Assembly: GCA_902576905.1 (NCBI GenBank)
Contig: CACGWW010000003.1
Location: 102,582-166,581, forward strand
Length of the DNA: 64,000 bases
Direction of reading: 5' to 3'
Origin: an uncultured Alphaproteobacteria bacterium
GTDB taxonomy: Bacteria > Pseudomonadota > Alphaproteobacteria > Rhodobacterales > Rhodobacteraceae
The notes beneath the pieces were generated by a model, which saw only the letters and a program-made list of their open reading frames with translations, did no database searches and had not been told where the DNA came from. How positions within the stretch are numbered: the stretch's first letter is position 1; each line of letters starts with the position of its first letter. The translations under genes and the position numbers were made by a program. This document shows positions 57,589 to 64,000 of the stretch, piece by piece.

Positions 57589-58164
57589 ATGTCTAAGATG
57601 TCAATGCTAAAACTAGGGCCTTTAATACTTATCGTAAATCTTTTTTTTTCGATTCCAGCTATTGCTGAGAGTAAATATGTTGAAAAAACTGAAGATATTA
57701 TGAAAGGAGAGCTTAGAAAATTTATTTTCTCAGAAAAACCGGAGGTGCTGCCAAAACCCCTTATCTTGGATGCCAATGAAAATATGGTTGAGATTGGGTA
57801 TGACGACGATATTTTAATAATAAACTTCTGGGCTACTTGGTGCGCACCATGTAAAAAAGAGATGCCGTCACTTAACAGTCTTGCCCAAAATATGAAATAT
57901 GAAGATATCCAAATAATAACCATTGCATCAGGAAGAAACTCGAAGGAAGCTATTGATGGTTTTTTTGATGATAATAACTTAGTTAACCTCAAAAAATATC
58001 GAGACCCAAGAGGAAGAATTGCGGTTAAATATGGTGTTACTGCCCTTCCAACGACAGTTGTGATTAATCCTACGGGTTTAGAAATTGGCCGCATCATAGG
58101 AGATATTGATTGGGATACAGCAGATGTTCGCTCATTTTTTAAAAAGTTGTTAGAAACGAAATGA
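57589..58164 (+). CDS. TlpA/ResA-like thioredoxin-fold protein
   Basis: A 191-residue exported protein. An N-terminal signal-like segment (LGPLILIVNLFFSIPAIAES) precedes the thioredoxin fold. The active site is FWATWCAPCKKEMPSL (CxxC). The cis-proline region is GVTALPTTVVI. It probably acts as a periplasmic disulfide reductase, possibly for cytochrome c maturation; other substrates are possible. An ATG at 57601 is an alternative start. It is divergent from argH. Confidence 0.9.
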   Translation: MSKMSMLKLGPLILIVNLFFSIPAIAESKYVEKTEDIMKGELRKFIFSEKPEVLPKPLILDANENMVEIGYDDDILIINFWATWCAPCKKEMPSLNSLAQNMKYEDIQIITIASGRNSKEAIDGFFDDNNLVNLKKYRDPRGRIAVKYGVTALPTTVVINPTGLEIGRIIGDIDWDTADVRSFFKKLLETK

Positions 58165-58238
58165 CGCTTTTAATTAATTTTAATAACAGTAAATTTGGTC
58201 ATTTAGCGTAAAAACTTATTAGATGAAGGGTGTTTGTA

Positions 58239-58267
58239 TTGACTATTAAAACATTTAAATTTAAACG
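58239..58267 (+). promoter_or_regulatory. Possible promoter for acetoacetyl-CoA reductase gene
   Basis: TTGACT (58239-58244) is followed 17 bases later by TAAACG (58262-58267), in the 142-base gap before phaB. The -35 is good and the -10 weak. A GGGAGC ribosome-binding site precedes the ATG. Confidence 0.3.
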
Positions 58268-58306
58268 AATTAAACTTATGAAATTCACATTAATGGGAGC
58301 TTAAAT

Positions 58307-59026
58307 ATGAGAGTCGCGCTCGTAACCGGTGGTACTAGAGGAATAGGTGCCGCCATTTCGATAAAACTAAAAGAATCAGGGTACAAGGTAGCAGCAGTTT
58401 ATGCGGGTAACGATGAGGTAGCCCACAAATTCTCTAAAGAAAATAAGATAGCTATATTCAAATGGTCTATTGCTAATTATGAAGAATGTGTCGCCGGAAT
58501 AAAAAGTGTTGAAGATGAGCTAGGTGCAATAGATATTTTGGTTAATAACGCAGGTATTACTAGGGATGGTATGTTCCACAAAATGTCACAAGAGCAGTGG
58601 CGCGATGTAATCAATGTTAATCTTAACGGTCTCTTTAACATGACCCACCCTCTTTGGGATGGGATGAGAGCTAGAGGATTTGGAAGGATTGTAAATATTT
58701 CTTCAATAAACGGACAGAAAGGACAATTAGGACAAGCAAATTATTCCGCAGCAAAAGCTGGAGAACTCGGTTTCACAAAATCACTGGCCCTCGAAGGAGC
58801 GAGGAAAGGAATTACTGTAAATGCGGTATGCCCTGGATATATAAATACAGATATGGTTAAAGCGATGAGTGAGAAAGCTATTGAAGCAACTGAAAGTCAA
58901 ATCCCTGTAGGGCACTTAGGAGAACCTGACGATATTGCTCGTTGTGTAAAGTTTCTTGTTGCTGATGAGTCTAGTTTTATTACAGGATCTACAATTTCCG
59001 CTAATGGTGGACATTATTTAATTTAA
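58307..59026 (+). CDS. phaB: Acetoacetyl-CoA reductase (SDR family)
   Basis: NADPH-dependent reductase making (R)-3-hydroxybutyryl-CoA. TGGTRGIGAAIS is the cofactor motif, with LVNNAGITRDGMFHKM. The catalytic triad is seen as ISSINGQKGQLGQANYSAAK. It has 239 residues. GFGRIVNISSINGQKGQ is more like PhaB than FabG, but FabG-like activity is possible. phaA and phaC are not adjacent. The product can feed the ethylmalonyl-CoA pathway or polyhydroxybutyrate. The stop overlaps the methyltransferase by nine bases. Confidence 0.85.
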   Translation: MRVALVTGGTRGIGAAISIKLKESGYKVAAVYAGNDEVAHKFSKENKIAIFKWSIANYEECVAGIKSVEDELGAIDILVNNAGITRDGMFHKMSQEQWRDVINVNLNGLFNMTHPLWDGMRARGFGRIVNISSINGQKGQLGQANYSAAKAGELGFTKSLALEGARKGITVNAVCPGYINTDMVKAMSEKAIEATESQIPVGHLGEPDDIARCVKFLVADESSFITGSTISANGGHYLI

Positions 59027-59776
59027 TTGGAGAGGATGACCATATCGAAGGATTCTTTCAAACTCGTCTTCGTAAACCACCTTACCTGATACTCCGTTCC
59101 TTCGATGCACTATTTTGGGAGCTAACAATTTGAAGGCAGCACCACTAGTTTTAGTTGCTTGAACTATTACCGTTTTCGGACTGGTATCTTTAAATGAACT
59201 TATCGGCTGAACGGTTACTTGGCCAAAGTAACCGTTTAAGCATTTGATTATATCGGGAAGCCTCTCCACCCTTTGAATAATCGTAATTTTACCCTTTGGT
59301 TTACACCTATTCTTTGCTACTGAAACCCATGCAGATAGCGGCATGCTTTCAACTTTAGCCTGATGAGAACTTAAAGTATGAGGCTTCTTAACTGAATTTT
59401 GTTTAAAATATGGAGGATTCATGAAAACATGGTCAAATGATACAGATTTCAACTCTCTAATCGTGTTTGCTATATTAATATTGAAAATTGTAGCTTTAAA
59501 CATATTTAGATCGATATTTCGTTTACAAAGGTCGGCTACTCTTTTATCCATTTCAACCCCAAAGACTTCTAGCCCACTAACTCTATATAATAGGCAGCAC
59601 AACGCTACTCCATTTCCACAACCTAGCTCTAATACTTTTTGACCACTTTCTGCGGCGACTGATGCTGCTACTAAAACGGAGTCCATATTCGCTCTATAGC
59701 CCTCAGAAAATTGGAGTATTTCTAATTTGTTGCCCAAAAACTTATTTCTTGTTAGTTCTTTATAACTATAATTCAT
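59018..59776 (-). CDS. TrmN6-like class I methyltransferase
   Basis: AdoMet-dependent methyltransferase of 252 residues. The SAM motif is VLELGCGNGVALCCLLY and the amino-methylation motif is FMNPPYF (NPPY). These fit tRNA1(Val) adenine-37 N6-methyltransferase and close relatives. Substrate tRNA is inferred. It is divergent from ispB, a frequent alphaproteobacterial pairing. Confidence 0.82.
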   Translation of the reverse strand: MNYSYKELTRNKFLGNKLEILQFSEGYRANMDSVLVAASVAAESGQKVLELGCGNGVALCCLLYRVSGLEVFGVEMDKRVADLCKRNIDLNMFKATIFNINIANTIRELKSVSFDHVFMNPPYFKQNSVKKPHTLSSHQAKVESMPLSAWVSVAKNRCKPKGKITIIQRVERLPDIIKCLNGYFGQVTVQPISSFKDTSPKTVIVQATKTSGAAFKLLAPKIVHRRNGVSGKVVYEDEFERILRYGHPLQLN

Positions 59777-59865
59777 AAAAAATTTTTATAATTTATCTTT
59801 TCAATTGCCAATAGTTTTTATAAACACACATTCTATTAGTTATAACACCAACCGGAAAATATAAT

Positions 59866-60849
59866 TTGACAACCTCTATATCAAAACTGTCCGATTTACT
59901 GTCTGAAAAAGTTAGAGTTACAAACCAAGTGATTGAGGAAAATCTTAGCTCAAAAGAGACTACAATTATTGGGGATATTGCTTCTCATCTAATTAATTCT
60001 GGTGGAAAGAGAATTCGACCGCTGTTAACTTTGACTGTCGCCAAACTTTTTGACTATAAGGGAGACAAGGACACCCTTTTGGCAGCTGCTATTGAATACA
60101 TACATTCGGCAACTCTGCTCCACGATGACGTGATTGATCGTAGTGAAAAAAGAAGAGGTTTAAAGACAGCAAATATAATCTGGACAAACAAGTATTCTGT
60201 TCTAGTCGGAGATTATCTATTTTCAAGGGCATTCCAGCTCATGGTTAGAACTGAATCTTTGAGAATAATGAAAACCTTATCAGACGCCTCTTCTATTATT
60301 TCACAGGGCGAAATTCTACAAGTTGGTATTGAAAAAAAGCTTGATGCATCAAAAGAAGATTACTTAAAAGTAATTAAAGGTAAGACATCAGCCCTTTTTT
60401 CAGCGGCATGTCAGGCGGGAGCAGAAATAACCAACGCACGCGACTCCCACGTAGACGCTCTTCAGGAGTATGGGGAATGTATTGGAACCAGTTTTCAACT
60501 CATAGATGATCTCTTAGATTACTCGGGTAATGAGAGTAAAACGGGGAAAAATAAAGGAAACGATTTCTTCGAAAAAAAAATAACGCTCCCAATAATTCAT
60601 GCATATGAAAGGTCTTCTAAAGCTGAAAAAAAATTTATAAAAGAGCTTTTTCAAAAGCCTTTACCAAATCATATTGATCTTACTGATCTTCTGGAAATCT
60701 TGGAAAGCAGCAAATCTCTACTTTATACAAAAAAACAGGCTTTAATATGGACTGAAAGATCCATAAACGCTTTGCAGATAATAGAGGATTCAGAAATTAA
60801 GACATTAATGATAGAGCTTGCTGAAGAAATTTTGGATAGAGTATCTTAA
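59866..60849 (+). CDS. ispB: Long-chain polyprenyl diphosphate synthase (ubiquinone side chain)
   Basis: Trans-prenyltransferase of 327 residues. The first aspartate-rich motif is LLHDDVIDRSEKRRG and the second is FQLIDDLLDYSG. GGKRIRPLLTLTVAKL precedes them. The start is TTG. Product length (octa- or decaprenyl) cannot be judged from sequence. It probably supplies the ubiquinone tail used by ETF-QO and respiration. It overlaps convergent ispE by four bases. Confidence 0.93.
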   Translation: MTTSISKLSDLLSEKVRVTNQVIEENLSSKETTIIGDIASHLINSGGKRIRPLLTLTVAKLFDYKGDKDTLLAAAIEYIHSATLLHDDVIDRSEKRRGLKTANIIWTNKYSVLVGDYLFSRAFQLMVRTESLRIMKTLSDASSIISQGEILQVGIEKKLDASKEDYLKVIKGKTSALFSAACQAGAEITNARDSHVDALQEYGECIGTSFQLIDDLLDYSGNESKTGKNKGNDFFEKKITLPIIHAYERSSKAEKKFIKELFQKPLPNHIDLTDLLEILESSKSLLYTKKQALIWTERSINALQIIEDSEIKTLMIELAEEILDRVS

Positions 60850-61694
60850 TTTATTTTAGAAAATTTAATCCACCATTTATCACTTTTTTTGCTGATATAA
60901 GTTACCGCTTTTTTTGCAATATCTTGATTTCTGTAAAGACCAAAACAAGTAGATCCTGACCCGGACATTCTAGAAAGCAAAACATCCTCGGTTTCCTCTA
61001 TGGTAGCGAGTACATTGTTGATTTCTGGATGTTTTTTGATCGCGATAGTTTGAAGGTCATTTCTTTGCCTCTTAAGATAGTCTACAAATTTATCCGTGCT
61101 GCTTAAATCTATAAAGGACTCTAATGGTTCATTATGTTTTTCAGTAACCTCTTCAAATATACTGCCTGTAGATACAAATATGTCTGGGTTTACTAAAACA
61201 ACCCATAAATTAATTTCTGACATATCTAAAGGTCGAACAATCTCCCCAATTCCTCCCACTCTCGATGCTACACTTAATACACAAGCTGGAATGTCTGCTC
61301 CAATTTTTGATAAAACCTCATAAGAGGGCATTAAGTGCTTGCTGTTATTTGTTATAAATCTTATCACAGCTGCAGCGTCTGCTGAGCCACCACCCAAACC
61401 AGCACCTATTGGCAGATTTTTTTCAATATTAATAGAAAAACGATCTGTGAGTCCATTTCCAAATAGTTTTAATGCTTGTAATATTGAGTTTTCTTGAACA
61501 TTTATTGACCCAGAAAATTCTCCTTTCAACGTTACCACATTTTTCAATGAACGTTTAAAAGATAGCCTGTCGAATACATCTGTGAAAACAACTATGCTAT
61601 CAAGGGCATGGTAACCATCTGCCTGAATTCCTGTAACATGAAGAGCAAGATTAATCTTGGCGCATCCCTTTTCTTCATTAGTAATATCTTTCAT
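60846..61694 (-). CDS. ispE: 4-diphosphocytidyl-2-C-methyl-D-erythritol kinase
   Basis: Phosphorylates CDP-ME in the MEP pathway. The GHMP kinase motif is PIGAGLGGGSADAAAV. AKINLALHVTG at the start and MSGSGSTCFGLY at the end are conserved. I start it at the ATG at 61694 (282 aa); a TTG at 61703 is an alternative. ispH in the same window is another MEP step. Confidence 0.94.
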   Translation of the reverse strand: MKDITNEEKGCAKINLALHVTGIQADGYHALDSIVVFTDVFDRLSFKRSLKNVVTLKGEFSGSINVQENSILQALKLFGNGLTDRFSINIEKNLPIGAGLGGGSADAAAVIRFITNNSKHLMPSYEVLSKIGADIPACVLSVASRVGGIGEIVRPLDMSEINLWVVLVNPDIFVSTGSIFEEVTEKHNEPLESFIDLSSTDKFVDYLKRQRNDLQTIAIKKHPEINNVLATIEETEDVLLSRMSGSGSTCFGLYRNQDIAKKAVTYISKKSDKWWIKFSKIN

Positions 61695-61709
61695 CAATCC
61701 CAATTTTCT

Positions 61710-63371
61710 TTATCTTACTTTTAGTCCGAACTTTAATTTATCTTCTGTATTTTTTTGATCCACAGATTCAGGATTGAACGAAAGTGACTTTTTCCATTGA
61801 AATTGAGCCTCCCTTTTTCTACCCAACATCCATAAGACGTCCCCTAGATGATCGTTTACTATTGGATCGGTAGATTCAATTTCCATTGCCTTTTCTAAAT
61901 ATAATAAGGCTTTTCCAAAATCCCCTTTTTTGTAATATGCCCAACCTAGAGAATCAATTATATGATAGCTATCCGGGGACTTCTCGGCTGCCAGTATAAT
62001 CATTTTCAAAGCTTGATCTAATTTCTCTTTCCGTTCTAATAGGCTATAGCCCATATAATTGAGAACCTGTGGTTGATCTGGGCTCAATTCTAGAGCACTT
62101 ATAAAGTCAGATTCAGCTGAAGCCCAATTCTTCGACCTTTCAAATGATATCCCCCTCAAGAATAAAATTGGCCAAATAGCCTCAGTATACGTTTCTCTTT
62201 TTGCGACTTCTATTGCTCTGGTATAGGACTTGATGGCTTCCTGAAACAAGCTCATACTCCGTTGAAGGCTACCATAAGTTTTCAACAACCTGGCATTTGC
62301 ATATCCATCAATTATAAATTGATGAATATATTCTAACGCTGACTCATTACTATCAAGTTGCTCGATGGCAAATGAATTTTCAACAATGCTATCCATAAAG
62401 AAAACATCATCATTTGAAAAGTTATCTAAAATTTCTCTGGATAGCTCATAGTTCCCACTATCGTTGAGTATGGTAGCAAGATTAAATTTCAAGAATGAAC
62501 TGGTCGGATCTGCAAAATTCGCAAGGGATAAGTAAAACGACTTGTTGATAATATTGTCTGCTCCTCGCTGGCTAGATTGCGACCATCTAAAGAATACCTC
62601 AGCTATCTGCTTATAAGGGGTTATTCTGATAGCATCACTAACCCCACCATTAGAAAGCTTGTTTTTGAAGGCTTGTATGTAATACGCGTTATTACTAGCA
62701 GACCGAGCCTTGCTTATTATGCTTTCAGACACTTCGCTTTCTTTATTTTTTTGAAAAAATTTAACTAGAGCTAAAGCAGACTCCGAGTCAAAAAGAAAAT
62801 TACTGAATTCCATATTTTCATAGAGTGTTTTTGCTTGCTCATATTTATTAAAATACACATATGCTAATAGTTGATTATAGTTAATAATCTGAAGTTGAGC
62901 TTCGTTGTTGATACTTATTGAATTGATCAAACGAAAAGCTTCGTCTTTTTTGTTATCAATAATCAAAATCCAAAATTCTGTAACTATCTTAAAAATCTCG
63001 GGAAAATTTTTCTTGTGGCGTTCGAACGCTCTTAATATTTCTGACTTTTCTCTCTTCTTTATAGCTTCAGCAAAAATAACCAAATTTGCGATAGGGTAAT
63101 TAAGTTGGAGGTCATCAATTTTTCGTGATATTGCTGTTGCAATTTCGAAATTTCCAGCTAAGGCTGCGTAGATAACACTTCTCGTGATAATTTCTCTTTC
63201 AGAGTCTCCTCTAGAAATGAGATCTATATAATAGTACGAGGCATTTTTAAAATCTCCTTCTTTCTCAGCAAATTGCCCGGCAATATATGAGCCCGAGTTG
63301 GCTAGAACAATGGTGACCGAAAAATGCCAGAGTATAAAAAAAGCTACAATTAAAGGTTTAAGTAGAGGCAT
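61710..63371 (-). CDS. Exported TPR-repeat protein
   Basis: A 553-residue protein. An N-terminal signal-like segment (PLIVAFFILWHFSVTIVLAN) precedes a mostly helical body. Tetratricopeptide repeats are clear in the C-terminal third, for example FQEAIKSYTRAIEVAKR, SAESDFISALELSPDQPQ and YYKKGDFGKALLYLEKAMEI. The start is taken at the ATG at 63371 rather than an upstream codon. It is located between ETF-QO and ispE with gaps of 10 and 15 bases. Partners and function are unknown. Confidence 0.85.
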   Translation of the reverse strand: MPLLKPLIVAFFILWHFSVTIVLANSGSYIAGQFAEKEGDFKNASYYYIDLISRGDSEREIITRSVIYAALAGNFEIATAISRKIDDLQLNYPIANLVIFAEAIKKREKSEILRAFERHKKNFPEIFKIVTEFWILIIDNKKDEAFRLINSISINNEAQLQIINYNQLLAYVYFNKYEQAKTLYENMEFSNFLFDSESALALVKFFQKNKESEVSESIISKARSASNNAYYIQAFKNKLSNGGVSDAIRITPYKQIAEVFFRWSQSSQRGADNIINKSFYLSLANFADPTSSFLKFNLATILNDSGNYELSREILDNFSNDDVFFMDSIVENSFAIEQLDSNESALEYIHQFIIDGYANARLLKTYGSLQRSMSLFQEAIKSYTRAIEVAKRETYTEAIWPILFLRGISFERSKNWASAESDFISALELSPDQPQVLNYMGYSLLERKEKLDQALKMIILAAEKSPDSYHIIDSLGWAYYKKGDFGKALLYLEKAMEIESTDPIVNDHLGDVLWMLGRKREAQFQWKKSLSFNPESVDQKNTEDKLKFGLKVR

Positions 63372-63381
63372 ACCAATTAAC

Positions 63382-64000
63382 CTACATATTTGGATAATTT
63401 GGACCATCTCCCCCTTGAGGTGTTTTCCACGTTATATTTTCGCTTGGATCTTTAATATCACATGTTTTGCAATGCACGCAATTTTGTGAGTTTATTTGAA
63501 ACGAAAACGAATTCTTACGTTTTTCAAGCACTTCATAAACTCCTGCTGGACAATACCTTTGAGCAGGCTCAGCAAATAATGGGAGATTTTTTTTGATCGG
63601 AATGTTTTTATTTTTTAAAAACAAATGACAGGGCTGATTTTCCTCATGATTTGTTCCAGAGAAGCTCACATTTGTAAGTCTATCAAAACTAATCTTTCCA
63701 TCAGGCTTTGGATACTCGATTTCTTTAAAGTTTTTTGCTGGCTTGGTGCTTTTTGCGTCACTTTTACCATGTTTCAAAGTGCCAAAAATATTTATCCCGC
63801 TTAAGTTTGCTATCCACATGTCTATTCCGCCAATTATCAATGACGCTAATAAACCGAAACGAGACCAAATGGGCTTAACGTTCTTCACAGGCTTTAAATC
63901 TGAACCAACTTTTCCATCCTTTATCTCTTTATCATATTCCTTAAGTTCGGTATTTTGGAAGCCTTCTTTTATAGCTTTACATGCTATCTCTGCTGCAGTG
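63382..64000 (-). CDS. etfD: Electron transfer flavoprotein-ubiquinone oxidoreductase, C-terminal part
   Basis: Passes electrons from EtfAB to ubiquinone. Only the C-terminal 205 or so residues are in the window; the reading frame is open to base 64000, so the gene continues beyond it. YCPAGVYEV and NCVHCKTCDIKDPSENITW supply the four cysteines of the 4Fe-4S cluster, followed by the terminal PQGGDGPNYP. The frame upstream of the GTG at 63888 reads on (IACKAIKEGF) as expected for the FAD domain. It connects with etfBA and mcd. Confidence 0.95.
   Translation of the reverse strand, partial: TAAEIACKAIKEGFQNTELKEYDKEIKDGKVGSDLKPVKNVKPIWSRFGLLASLIIGGIDMWIANLSGINIFGTLKHGKSDAKSTKPAKNFKEIEYPKPDGKISFDRLTNVSFSGTNHEENQPCHLFLKNKNIPIKKNLPLFAEPAQRYCPAGVYEVLEKRKNSFSFQINSQNCVHCKTCDIKDPSENITWKTPQGGDGPNYPNM

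Noticed and set aside
57561..58097. In-frame upstream extension of argH by 179 codons
   Set aside because: It lies antisense to the thioredoxin-like gene, and the ArgH family start (MSNKKKSNEMWGGRF) matches the ATG at 57560 with normal protein length.
1..64000. Mobile elements, prophage, CRISPR array or defence island
   Set aside because: No transposase, integrase, phage, cas, restriction or toxin-antitoxin genes and no regularly spaced repeats were found; nearly all genes are conserved core functions.

Overview
This window is ordinary, gene-dense chromosome from a low-GC alphaproteobacterium, probably a free-living marine one. The gene neighbourhoods are alphaproteobacterial: dnaG-rpoD, nrdR-ribD-ribE-ribBX-ribH-nusB, argH-lptM-lysA, DUF2062-pdxJ-acpS-lepB-rnc-era-DUF1491-recO, a twin-transmembrane peptide before a cobalamin adenosyltransferase and etfBA, RpoH next to RluD, and DnaX-YbaB-RecR behind a small SRP RNA. 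The DNA is AT-rich by eye, intergenic gaps are short and TTG or GTG starts are frequent. The order or genus cannot be fixed from the sequence alone. I saw no insertion sequence, prophage, CRISPR array, toxin-antitoxin pair or defence locus.

Layout. 1-5430: 3' part of glyA, a tiny lipoprotein, an AlaC-like aminotransferase, hom and recJ. 5482-10823: tRNA-Glu(UUC), then on the minus strand gap, an acyl-CoA ligase, recR, ybaB, a short dnaX and the SRP RNA with its promoter. 10852-19755: nudC, a fused 5-oxoprolinase/hydantoinase, an ImuA-like protein, a membrane cytochrome c, pheA, rpoH and rluD. 19761-28379: a DUF6476-like membrane protein, dnaG, rpoD, nrdR, the riboflavin genes and nusB. 28357-36568: parC, the twin-TM/pduO/etfBA group, rapZ, pckA and a DUF429 gene. 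36622-46673: methylsuccinyl-CoA dehydrogenase, then a long minus-strand run from folK to recO. 46731-58164: ispH, DUF3429, rnhA, fmt-def, patB, mcl1-accA, plsC, a zinc-ribbon membrane protein, argH-lptM-lysA and a TlpA-like thioredoxin. 58307-64000: phaB, a TrmN6-like methyltransferase, ispB, ispE, a TPR protein and the C-terminal part of ETF-ubiquinone oxidoreductase.

How the genes fit together. One metabolic theme recurs at separate loci. An acyl-CoA ligase, EtfAB, ETF-QO and an acyl-CoA dehydrogenase form an acyl-CoA oxidation and electron-transfer chain. Mcd, Mcl1, an acetoacetyl-CoA reductase and a cobalamin adenosyltransferase suggest that acetyl-CoA is assimilated through the ethylmalonyl-CoA pathway. 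PckA would supply gluconeogenesis. The remaining genes are core information processing and biosynthesis.

I did not find a convincing new multi-gene system. The points most worth a second look are the 43-residue lipoprotein after glyA, the DnaX with no room for a normal tau C-terminus, the RibBX protein lacking GTP cyclohydrolase II residues, the sigma-32/sigma-70-like rpoH promoter, the 10-bp-phased direct repeat before pckA, the tight divergent rluD/DUF6476 start region, and the near-absence of space for terminators between convergent genes.
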